From a virus: 29,130 nucleotides of DNA. The translations under genes and the position numbers were made by a program. The notes under the pieces are model-generated. The model made no database searches. It was not told where the DNA came from and worked only from the letters and a program-made list of their open reading frames with translations. Position 1 is the first letter of the stretch. The number at the start of each line of letters is the position of its first letter. Positions 1-6,157 of this stretch are shown in pieces. The stretch is taken from positions 1-29,130 of IMG/VR virus record IMGVR_UViG_3300028563_000064. One strand, written 5' to 3'.

Positions 1-1
1 G

Positions 2-559
2 GTCGTGACCGAGGGCAAGAAGAAGGGCACGAAGTTAAACTTCGATAACGTCTCCCTTATGCCCCAGGCTCTCTGGAAGCTGAAAGGCCTCCTTGAGGCT
101 CTCGAAGTCGAAGTTCCGGACGGCGCACTGGAGATCGAGGAAAGTGATCTCGTCGGTGGGCAGTGCGGTATCGAGGTCACTAACGAGACCTACGAGGGCA
201 AGAAACGACCGAAGATCACCGGCTATGTCTCCGGCGGCGAGGGTGGCGAATCGTCCGACGGTGACGATGATGACGATGATGACGATGACAAGAAGGTCGC
301 CAAGAAGCCTGCGAAGAAGGCGGACAAGGCCAAGGACGATGACGACGCCGACGACGAGGATGACGACGGGGACAAGAAGGTTGGAAAGAAGCCTTCGAAG
401 ACCGCGAAGTTCAAGGAAGGTCAGCGGGTCAAGTTCCGAGACGACAAGGACAAGCTCGTCAAGGGTAAGGTAGTCGAGATCGAAGGCGATACCGCCAAGG
501 TCGAAGATGCCGAGGGCGATACCTGGGAGCTGGAGGTCTCGGACCTCGAAGCCGTCTGA
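2..559 (+). CDS. DUF669-like phage DNA-binding protein, 5' partial
   Basis: The frame is open to the first base of the window. The GTG at 5 has no visible ribosome binding site, so the true start is probably upstream and this is the C-terminal part. The first ~75 residues (ALWKLKGLLEALEVEVPDG, then GGQCGIEV..ETYEGKKRPKI) match my memory of the end of DUF669 phage proteins, thought to bind single-stranded DNA near helicase and recombination genes. A low-complexity hinge follows, with a run of nine Asp and repeated KK-x-x-KKP blocks (about residues 78-135). The last ~50 residues (GQRVKF...VKGKVVEIEGDTAKVED) look like a small SH3/KOW-type beta-barrel. The stop overlaps the next start (TGATG), so it is coupled to the helicase. 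Family assignment is moderate; the role in replication is inferred from neighbours. Confidence 0.65.
   Translation, partial: VVTEGKKKGTKLNFDNVSLMPQALWKLKGLLEALEVEVPDGALEIEESDLVGGQCGIEVTNETYEGKKRPKITGYVSGGEGGESSDGDDDDDDDDDKKVAKKPAKKADKAKDDDDADDEDDDGDKKVGKKPSKTAKFKEGQRVKFRDDKDKLVKGKVVEIEGDTAKVEDAEGDTWELEVSDLEAV
263..289 (+). repeat. poly-Asp codon tract
   Basis: Nine consecutive Asp codons built from a GATGACGAT-like 9-nt repeat, inside the hinge of the DUF669-like protein. Such tracts change length easily by slippage. It is part of the coding frame, not a separate element. Confidence 0.8.
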
Positions 560-1893
560 TGATTAAGACCCCTCTACTGCCCTATCAGAAGAGGGCGTCT
601 AACCGGGCCGTCACCGCTTTAACCGGCGGTGGCGGTTTTCTGTTGTTACCCGAGCCTCGGGCGCGAAAGACCCTGATCGCTCTGGATATAATGGACCACC
701 TAAAACCGGACTGGACTATCGTAGTCTGTCCGAAAGTTGCTATCCCCGAGTGGACCAGGCAGCTTGAAACCCATTTTAAACTCGATTGGAAGATGCAACT
801 GACTCTGGTTAACTACGAGCAGATGGTCTCTAATCGAAAGTTTTGGTATAAGTCGGTAAAGACTGATGCCGAAATCCTACTGATCGCTGACGAAGCTCAC
901 GCCCTAAAGACACGGGGCTCCTCCCGGTCTATGGTCGTAAGGCACGTCTCGAAGTATTGCGACTACCGACTAGGGTTAACGGGGACACCGTTAGCCCAAG
1001 GCCCGGAGGATGCTTGGGCGCTCTGCGACTTTGCTGACCCTACCGTCTTCGGTAAGTGGGATGACAAGATTAACAAGAAGACCAAGGAGGTCCTTGAGGA
1101 AGGGTTCGATACCCGTTATCTGGTTTGGGGCGGATTTAAGGACAAGGAACTCGTTGGGTATAAGAACCAGGAGGAGTTTAAGGAGAAACTTCACTCTATC
1201 TCGTACCGCATTACCCTGCGTGAGGCGAAGCGGGAAGGGGGCCAAGCCCCGTTAAAGATCCAATACTCAAAGATGATGGTCGATCTCTCCTCCCGGAGCC
1301 GACGTGCCTACGATACGATGGAGAAACAGCTCTACGCTATCGTAAACCAGAAAAAGGTCAAGGCTAAGAACGTCCTCTCCGTAGCGATTAAGCTCCAGCA
1401 AATTACGGGCGGGTCTCTGATCGACGAGGAGGGTATTGCCCGGGTAATCGATAGTGAGAAAATCGAGGCCCTGCATACCTTTGTTCGGAGCCTGCGCGCC
1501 CGGTCGAAATTTATTGTCATCTGCCGGTTCCTGCACGAGATCGATAGGGTTAAGAGCCACCTAGAGAAGCTAGGGTGCTCCGTCGCTCTCGTTAAGGGGG
1601 GGTCTCCCTACGATGGGGAGTTTAAGACCGACGCTATTGTAATGCAGATCCAGAGCGGCATGGCAGTAGATATGTCTAAGGCCGATAACATAGTCTTCTA
1701 CTCTGCGGACTACTCCCAGATAAATTTTGAACAGTCCCGCTTTAGGTCACTCTCATATTCGAAGTCCTTTGTACATTATCATTTTTTACTTGCCAGGGAT
1801 ACCGTTGATGAGATAATCTATGAGGCGCTAAGTAGAAAGGTGAATCTATCGAGACTGATCATCGATAGTTACCGAACCAGGAGCGGGAAGTGA
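559..1893 (+). CDS. SNF2-type (superfamily 2) DNA helicase/ATPase with altered Walker A
   Basis: A 444-residue two-RecA-lobe helicase like those in phage replication/recombination modules. An N-terminal Q-like motif (LLPYQKRA) is followed by a P-loop position reading PEPRARKT (31-38), DEAH at 111-114, and GLTGTPLAQGPEDAW (motif III, from 139). Lobe 2 contains FIVICRF, a motif-V-like VMQIQSGMAVDMSKAD and a motif-VI-like QSRFRS (Q392, R394, R396). SNF2 P-loops normally end GxGKT; here Arg sits where the Gly before Lys should be, although Lys37 and Thr38 remain. Motif VI is also shortened relative to the usual QAxGRxxRxGQ. The ATG overlaps the upstream stop (TGATG). The protein probably remodels or unwinds DNA in replication or recombination; ATPase competence is uncertain because of the P-loop change. 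Confidence 0.85.
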   Translation: MIKTPLLPYQKRASNRAVTALTGGGGFLLLPEPRARKTLIALDIMDHLKPDWTIVVCPKVAIPEWTRQLETHFKLDWKMQLTLVNYEQMVSNRKFWYKSVKTDAEILLIADEAHALKTRGSSRSMVVRHVSKYCDYRLGLTGTPLAQGPEDAWALCDFADPTVFGKWDDKINKKTKEVLEEGFDTRYLVWGGFKDKELVGYKNQEEFKEKLHSISYRITLREAKREGGQAPLKIQYSKMMVDLSSRSRRAYDTMEKQLYAIVNQKKVKAKNVLSVAIKLQQITGGSLIDEEGIARVIDSEKIEALHTFVRSLRARSKFIVICRFLHEIDRVKSHLEKLGCSVALVKGGSPYDGEFKTDAIVMQIQSGMAVDMSKADNIVFYSADYSQINFEQSRFRSLSYSKSFVHYHFLLARDTVDEIIYEALSRKVNLSRLIIDSYRTRSGK

Positions 1894-2243
1894 ACGACCT
1901 TAAAGACAGTATTGCCTTGGTAAAGGAGGCGCTAGCTAGCGCTCCTCCGGAGCCGGGTACCATTAGGAAAGGAGCAAGGAAAGTGCCGAAGAAAGTTGAA
2001 AAGGTGACGAAGAAGGTCACTAAGGTGGCGAAGCCCGAGAAGGCAGCGAAGAAGAGCGAGAAGGAGGTTGACGAGAACGTCGTCACGCTCGCTCAGCTCG
2101 CAGCCGAGGCCGAGATTGCCCCGCAGTCCGCGCGGGTCAAGTTGCGGGAGGCGAACGTCAGCCGTCCCGAGGGTCGCTGGCAGTGGCCGGTCGGTTCGAA
2201 GGCCCTTAAGGAGGCCCGCAAGATCGTTGGCCTCGAAGGCTAA
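1890..2243 (+). CDS. Small basic phage protein with C-terminal 'LAAE-IAPQ' domain
   Basis: A GTG start overlaps the helicase TGA by four bases (GTGA), with AGGAG just upstream at 1879-1883. The 117-residue protein has an N-terminal helix, a Lys/Val-rich linker (about 27-58) and a folded C-terminal segment (about 64-113). That segment (LAQLAAEAEIAPQSARVKLR, then a W-W pair) strongly resembles the C-terminus of the product at 3695-4264. Similar domains occur, from memory, at the ends of several small phage proteins, with no function I can name. A helix-turn-helix-like DNA-binding role is possible given the basic linker. A near-perfect palindrome lies inside its codons 12-20. Confidence 0.7.
   Translation: MNDLKDSIALVKEALASAPPEPGTIRKGARKVPKKVEKVTKKVTKVAKPEKAAKKSEKEVDENVVTLAQLAAEAEIAPQSARVKLREANVSRPEGRWQWPVGSKALKEARKIVGLEG
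1925..1948 (+). repeat. 24-nt near-perfect palindrome with CTAGCTAG core
   Basis: The core at 1929-1942 (GCGCTAGCTAGCGC) is a perfect 14-base palindrome. It is flanked by GGAG (1925-1928) and CTCC (1945-1948), which also pair, leaving a two-base bulge. As RNA it would hide an AAAGGAGG-like sequence in a strong stem. As DNA it could be an operator or recombination site. It lies inside a coding sequence and CTAG is usually rare in bacterial and phage DNA, so a site function is plausible but unproven. Confidence 0.5.
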
Positions 2244-2251
2244 CTAAGGAC

Positions 2252-2280
2252 GGGGGAAGGCTCCTCCTTCCCCTACCTTT
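2252..2280 (+). terminator. Stem-loop between 2243 and 2296, possible weak terminator
   Basis: GGGGAAGG (2253-2260) pairs perfectly with CCTTCCCC (2266-2273) around a five-base loop. The downstream sequence TACCTTTAA has only a short T run. It lies in the 52-base gap after the basic-protein gene and before the LuxR-type gene. It could attenuate transcription or stabilise the upstream mRNA; the weak U tract argues against a strong Rho-independent terminator. Confidence 0.5.
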
Positions 2281-2295
2281 AACACGGAAGTTCGT

Positions 2296-2598
2296 ATGGG
2301 TCAGGCAGTTCATTACACGAAGAGGCAGCAGTGGGTTTGCTCTACCTGCCAGAAAGAGATCCCCGCCAGTGAGATCCTTAGTCCGAGAGAGTTCCAAATA
2401 CTCCTCGAATACGCTAAGGGCAAACAGGCAACCCAGATGGCACGAGAGATGTTTCTCTCCATTAAGACCATCAGCACCCACTTGATGAGAATTCGAGCCA
2501 AGCTTGGAGTATCTACTACCCGGTTACTCCTGATCTATGCTTGGGAGCACGGACTAATGTCCGGGGACTCTAGTAAGGGTTGCGTCCATCACAAGTGA
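2296..2598 (+). CDS. LuxR/GerE-type helix-turn-helix regulator
   Basis: A 100-residue protein whose residues 28-84 carry the GerE/LuxR HTH signature: LSPREFQILLEYAKGK, then IKTISTHLMRIRAKLGVSTT. The recognition helix falls at about 55-68. There is no receiver or autoinducer-binding domain, so this is a stand-alone DNA-binding module. A Cys pair (C15-x-x-C18) precedes the HTH and could be half of a zinc knuckle. The ATG at 2296 follows a GGAAG at 2286-2290. It begins a new block behind the stem-loop at 2252-2280. A role in switching phage transcription or rewiring a host regulon is inferred; its targets cannot be seen. Confidence 0.85.
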   Translation: MGQAVHYTKRQQWVCSTCQKEIPASEILSPREFQILLEYAKGKQATQMAREMFLSIKTISTHLMRIRAKLGVSTTRLLLIYAWEHGLMSGDSSKGCVHHK

Positions 2599-2610
2599 GA
2601 AGGAGACTTT

Positions 2611-2985
2611 ATGAAAACTGCAATTTTGATTCTCGCCCTGCTCGCGTCCCCGGCTTTCGCTACCGACCTATCCCCGGCAACCATTTGCCCGTCGTATTGC
2701 ACGGGGATCACTACCAATGACCTCGCCGTCACGGTCGATTACCTTAACCTGAATTCGGGCGGAGACACCACGATTATCTCGATCAACGGCGTGACTTACC
2801 GGGGAACCTCTGCCTGGACTTCGCTGACCACGAACCTGCTGCACGAGGACGTATACCTGTTCTCCCCGGACGGAACTCCGTTGCACTTCGTAGGCGACAT
2901 GCGCGATACCCGAACCTGCGTAAAGTCCGGACGCGGACAGCACTGCACGGATCGCCTTTACTTCCTGGGTGGGACGGTAGAGTAA
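2611..2985 (+). CDS. Small secreted protein with Sec signal peptide and two Cys pairs
   Basis: A 124-residue protein starting with a textbook signal peptide (MKTAILILALLASPAFA, cleavage after residue 17, AFA/TD). The mature part is about 107 residues and appears beta-rich. It carries Cys at 26 and 30 (CPSYC) and at 103 and 112, compatible with two disulfides in the periplasm. The AAGGAGA ribosome binding site at 2600-2606 is well spaced from the ATG. The stop overlaps the next start (TAATG). I do not recognise the family. An early exported phage protein could alter the host envelope or block superinfection, but that is inference from location alone. Confidence 0.75.
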   Translation: MKTAILILALLASPAFATDLSPATICPSYCTGITTNDLAVTVDYLNLNSGGDTTIISINGVTYRGTSAWTSLTTNLLHEDVYLFSPDGTPLHFVGDMRDTRTCVKSGRGQHCTDRLYFLGGTVE

Positions 2986-3242
2986 TGAAGGCTGGTCTCC
3001 TCCTCCGTTGGGGTTCTTTCTGGGTTGGGGTGCATTGGGCTCCCGAGCACAAACGCCTCTGCGTTAATCTCCTTCCCTGCGTCACCCTCTGGGTGATAGG
3101 TGAGGGAGGAGATGTTCCTTCGGCGCATCAGCACCGGTGGAAACTCTACGCCCGCCGATTAGATCATACGGGTTGGTCCTCTCATCTCGAATGCAAGTAT
3201 TGCCCCGAACGCAAAATTGTCTATGATGGAGAAGGGCCGTGA
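2985..3242 (+). CDS. Small conserved phage protein, Trp/Cys-rich
   Basis: An 85-residue protein coupled to its neighbours on both sides (TAATG at the start, GTGA at the end). Its first half (WGSFWVGVHWAP, then LCVNLLPCVTLW) resembles small proteins I remember from Burkholderia-type and uncultured phages, all without known function. Four Cys (26, 32, 70, 73), including a C-x-x-C near the C-terminus with nearby His residues, could bind a metal. There is no signal peptide or clear membrane helix. Function unknown. Confidence 0.65.
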   Translation: MKAGLLLRWGSFWVGVHWAPEHKRLCVNLLPCVTLWVIGEGGDVPSAHQHRWKLYARRLDHTGWSSHLECKYCPERKIVYDGEGP

Positions 3243-3664
3243 GTGAAGCTAGCTTCTGGGATTACCTTCGCGTTCGGTTACCGAAGGACATTCACTACTC
3301 TCGGATTGAGTCCGATACCTGCCCGGGGTTCCCCGATGTTCACTACACTCTCGACCGTGAAACCGGGACCATCGAACTGAAGGACGCTAAACTCCCAGCG
3401 GGAAAGTACCCGTTCTCTGGTAAGAGCGGATTGCGGGACTCTCAGCTTAACTGGATGGATGACGAGCTAGCCTCCGGAGGCAGGGTTCTCCTAGCCCTCC
3501 AGAAACATAACGAGATCTACATCCTACGAGCTAATGTGAATTATAGGATGCTCTCTACGATGACCCTTCGGCAGATCGAAACAGCGTCCCTCCTTCGTTG
3601 GATGAAGAGATCGGAACCCGACAACCTGACTAAGCTACTTTACGACACCCTGATTTCCCTATAG
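3239..3664 (+). CDS. PD-(D/E)xK nuclease, VRR-NUC/resolvase-like
   Basis: A 141-residue single-domain nuclease. The active-site pattern is GFPDVHY (D33) followed by TIELKDAK (E46 and K48). A helix with R66 and Q69 (LRDSQLNW) and the strand GRVLLALQ match the core of restriction-like folds. An upstream Glu (E24) could complete metal binding. Length and layout fit phage VRR-NUC or Holliday-junction-resolvase-type enzymes that often accompany SNF2 helicases. The GTG start overlaps the preceding stop by four bases (GTGA), with GGAGAAGGG upstream. The likely role is processing branched DNA or degrading host DNA; substrate specificity cannot be read from the sequence. Confidence 0.75.
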   Translation: MSEASFWDYLRVRLPKDIHYSRIESDTCPGFPDVHYTLDRETGTIELKDAKLPAGKYPFSGKSGLRDSQLNWMDDELASGGRVLLALQKHNEIYILRANVNYRMLSTMTLRQIETASLLRWMKRSEPDNLTKLLYDTLISL

Positions 3665-3672
3665 ACTTAACG

Positions 3673-3688
3673 CTCCTAGGGCAAGGAG
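3673..3688 (+). promoter_or_regulatory. Hairpin covering the ribosome binding site of the 3695 gene
   Basis: CTCCT (3673-3677) can pair with AGGAG (3684-3688), the Shine-Dalgarno of the gene starting GTG at 3695, across a six-base loop. Only five pairs are present, so occlusion would be modest. It lies in the 30-base gap after the nuclease gene. Confidence 0.3.
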
Positions 3689-3694
3689 ACTAAA

Positions 3695-4264
3695 GTGGAA
3701 AGATCGGTTCGGTATATCAGGGTAGACGGGATGAAACCCGCCTTATGTTTTAGAGGCAAGAAACATGCCTATGCGATTATCAACGACGAGCCCTGTGTCA
3801 GGGCCGTCGAGGTAGATCTAAAGACCCACGACCTAGCCGGGGTTGTTGGCAAGGGATTCTTCCCCTACCCGCATGGGGAGTTTACCGAGAGGATGCAGGC
3901 CGTAGGCACCCGTAAGGGCATTACCCTACGCGCCCTGGCGCTCCTAGCCGTCCCGGAAGGTGCGGAGGACCCCGAGACCCTACCCCCCGACGAGATCGCC
4001 GCTCCGGAGCCCGCAGAGCGTCCTAGCCCCCCTCCGAAACCCCCGGCAAGCGAACGGAGAGCCCCAAAGCGGGCCGAACGGCAGGTAACCCCTAGCCCGA
4101 CCCCTAAACGGGGTGTTGGCGAACGGGGGAGCCTTATTGCAAAGCTTGCGGCCGAGCTAAATATTGCACCGCAGCAATTACGCTTAAGCTTACGGATGGC
4201 AGGCCTCCGAGCCCCCTACGACGACGAGGTTAAGATCCGCGCCGTGATTAAAGGAAAGAAGTAA
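3695..4264 (+). CDS. Phage protein with Pro-rich linker and 'LAAE-IAPQ' C-terminal domain
   Basis: A 189-residue protein with a GTG start and AAGGAG at 3683-3688. The N-terminal ~85 residues (RYIRVDGMKPALCFRGKKHA...) form a globular domain I do not recognise. Residues ~90-140 are a Pro/Arg/Lys-rich linker. The C-terminus (148-175: IAKLAAELNIAPQQLRLSLR) matches the C-terminal domain of the product at 1890-2243. The two are therefore linker-joined proteins sharing a module, probably for a common nucleic-acid or protein target. The stop overlaps the next start (TAATG). Function unknown. Confidence 0.65.
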   Translation: MERSVRYIRVDGMKPALCFRGKKHAYAIINDEPCVRAVEVDLKTHDLAGVVGKGFFPYPHGEFTERMQAVGTRKGITLRALALLAVPEGAEDPETLPPDEIAAPEPAERPSPPPKPPASERRAPKRAERQVTPSPTPKRGVGERGSLIAKLAAELNIAPQQLRLSLRMAGLRAPYDDEVKIRAVIKGKK

Positions 4265-4485
4265 TGCCCCACCATATCAGAGCCGTGTTCGTTCCTTTCG
4301 AGATCGGGGCTGACGGACTGGCGAAGAAGCGGGATGACTTACCCCGCTTTGCCGAGGACGAGATCGAGGCGATCAAGGACTATATCCAAAGCCACCCGAG
4401 ACTCGGGAGATCCAAACTAGAGTGGCGTCTGCACTCCGAGAAGGATCTGATAGCCGAGTACGTAGCCGGAGTAGGGGCTACCTAA
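4264..4485 (+). CDS. Small acidic hypothetical protein, last gene of the left operon
   Basis: A 73-residue protein coupled by TAATG to the gene before it. It is charged, with a predicted helix (FAEDEIEAIKDYIQSH) and no Cys cluster, signal or membrane segment. Its TAA shares bases with the TAG of the convergent late operon (4482-4485). I do not recognise the family. Confidence 0.55.
   Translation: MPHHIRAVFVPFEIGADGLAKKRDDLPRFAEDEIEAIKDYIQSHPRLGRSKLEWRLHSEKDLIAEYVAGVGAT
4462..4481. terminator. Hairpin at the convergent operon junction
   Basis: GTAGCC (4462-4467) pairs with GGCTAC (4476-4481) around an eight-base loop, immediately beside the interlocked stop codons. Neither strand has a T run behind it, so it is only a candidate bidirectional transcript end or RNA-stability element. 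Confidence 0.3.
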
Positions 4486-5372
4486 TCCTCACTTCCCAGG
4501 TCTTCCTCTAACCGTTCAGAAAGCCAGTCGGATAAACCGCCCGTCTTATCATGCTGTTTTAGTAACTTGTTCACCACGGTGGGGCCGTTTGCATCAAAGT
4601 GCTGTTGATAGAGATCATCTGGGTGAACTCCCAGTTGATTCGCCTTCTCTTCTACAGCGGAGAGAAAGTTCTGAGCCTTCCCTGTAAGCTTTGGATTCCA
4701 GCTAGGCAGCTCATCTTGCAGTCTCTGATGAGGAGAGAAACCCAGAGCCTCTTCGGTCCTCGATATGGTTGATTTAACCGTTGGTGCTATATCCGCTATA
4801 TCATTAGGGTGCATCTTAGGAATCATGCTCGTCGCCTGCGTTAAGGGTGACGCTGCCTTCTGCGCTACGGGTGCGGCCTCCTGCATCGTATGAGTCGCAA
4901 GCTTCGCAGCGGGTGCGGCGGCAGCACTAGCCGCAAGCAATTTTAGCAGGGTACGCCGTCCGGCATCTACCACCCCGCCACCGCCTGCTAGTTTCTGTTT
5001 CGGCATTCCATGGCCTGCGAGGCTTTGGCCTAAGTGCGGGAGCTTGATCGCAGCCCCCCCGATCTTCTGGTCTATGTTACGCATCGTATCCTGGATAGGA
5101 ATGCGAGGAGCGTGGAAGTGCATCATCCCGCCGAAGGCACTGTTGCCTCCTAGGTGCTGAACTCCCATCGGATTCCCGAAACCCCCTCCATGCCCTATGA
5201 CGCTAGAGAGCGGGGAGACCGGGCCGCCGGTAGCGTGCTCCCACTTACCAACCTGCTTATCCGCTTCATGGAAGTCGTGAGCGACCTTCTTCGACGGATG
5301 TTTCCCTGGGGGATTCCACCCGTGGTCGATAGCCGACATGTAATGAGCCTGCTTTTTACTACTGGATGGCAC
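4482..5372 (-). CDS. Late virion-associated protein with internal Tat-like motif
   Basis: A 296-residue protein, last gene of the late operon. The GTG start follows AAAGGGGAG and lies 14 bases inside the preceding gene. The N-terminus (SKKQAHYMSAIDHGW, then HPSKKVAHDFHEADK) resembles short phage proteins that begin SKxQ and lie in structural modules (DUF3008-like, from memory). The middle is Gly/His-rich. A KLAGGGGVV motif is followed by GRRTLLK (138-144) and an Ala-rich hydrophobic stretch ending in AxA, exactly the layout of a Tat signal but placed internally. The C-terminal ~120 residues are helical and polar. Association with the virion is inferred from operon position; function unknown. 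Confidence 0.65.
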   Translation of the reverse strand: MPSSSKKQAHYMSAIDHGWNPPGKHPSKKVAHDFHEADKQVGKWEHATGGPVSPLSSVIGHGGGFGNPMGVQHLGGNSAFGGMMHFHAPRIPIQDTMRNIDQKIGGAAIKLPHLGQSLAGHGMPKQKLAGGGGVVDAGRRTLLKLLAASAAAAPAAKLATHTMQEAAPVAQKAASPLTQATSMIPKMHPNDIADIAPTVKSTISRTEEALGFSPHQRLQDELPSWNPKLTGKAQNFLSAVEEKANQLGVHPDDLYQQHFDANGPTVVNKLLKQHDKTGGLSDWLSERLEEDLGSED

Positions 5373-6153
5373 CGGTGGTACTCCCCTTTGGTAGGGCGTT
5401 GATGATCTTATCGGAAGCGGTATTAGCCCCTCCGAGGATCGCGGAATCGGTTAGGAGTCGGGTTGCCGTTGCCGGGCGAAGAGCCCCGGTAAGTTCCATA
5501 AGACGTTTAGCCAAGGACGCCTTCTGTCCGGCTGCTCCCATCGGAATCGGAGAGGAGAGTTGACCTACCGCATCGAGGAGGTGGTCTGGCAGGCCGTGAG
5601 CTTCCCCGACCCCCGTTTGTTGGGCTACTCTCCTGTTTAACTCCGCGAGCCGCCCGGCTGCATCGGTCGAGAACTTAGGAGCCCACTTCCCGAGCATCGA
5701 TGGGGCCGCTAGGATCTCGTCCATAAATTTCGGATTGCCCTTTGTCAAGCTGGTTGACCCGTCCGGGTTCTTTAGGAAATGAGAGGACCCTAGGAACTGC
5801 GGGTTACCCTCCTCGTCAAGCCCGTAGAATTGGGAAGCAACCCCCGTCGCTAATCGAGCACGAGCCTCCGCCCCACCAGCGGGTCCTAGCTCCGCTGCGA
5901 CATCCGAGATCTTACGCAGCGAGGAGTCTTGGTCTACGTCGCTCGTATCTACCTGCCCACCTTCGGCAAAGGACGGTGGGGGATTGTTAAGCGCGTAGCT
6001 CGGAGGCATGTACCCGAGACGCATCATCGCAGAGTTAACCAACCAGTTAAGACCCGCGTTAGCGCCTGCATCCCCCGGGGTCGCCGCAGCGATAGCGGAT
6101 AACTCCGCCGCATACGGATCACCTTCCGGGGTTTTCTCTGTTGGGTTTGCCAT
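5359..6153 (-). CDS. Late hypothetical virion-associated protein
   Basis: The frame is open to 6216, but the ATG at 6153 is preferred. It sits four bases after the upstream stop with GGAG about 12 bases ahead, and the extra N-terminus would merely shadow the preceding gene. The 264-residue product has an N-terminal helical segment (YAAELSAIAAATPG), a FAEGGQV motif (GG-x-V) near residue 60, and an amphipathic Ala/Leu-rich C-terminus. The phrase LLDAVGQLSSPIP recalls unnamed proteins of other uncultured phages. It is part of the internal-virion gene block; role unknown. Confidence 0.6.
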   Translation of the reverse strand: MANPTEKTPEGDPYAAELSAIAAATPGDAGANAGLNWLVNSAMMRLGYMPPSYALNNPPPSFAEGGQVDTSDVDQDSSLRKISDVAAELGPAGGAEARARLATGVASQFYGLDEEGNPQFLGSSHFLKNPDGSTSLTKGNPKFMDEILAAPSMLGKWAPKFSTDAAGRLAELNRRVAQQTGVGEAHGLPDHLLDAVGQLSSPIPMGAAGQKASLAKRLMELTGALRPATATRLLTDSAILGGANTASDKIINALPKGSTTGAIQ

Positions 6154-6157
6154 CGCC

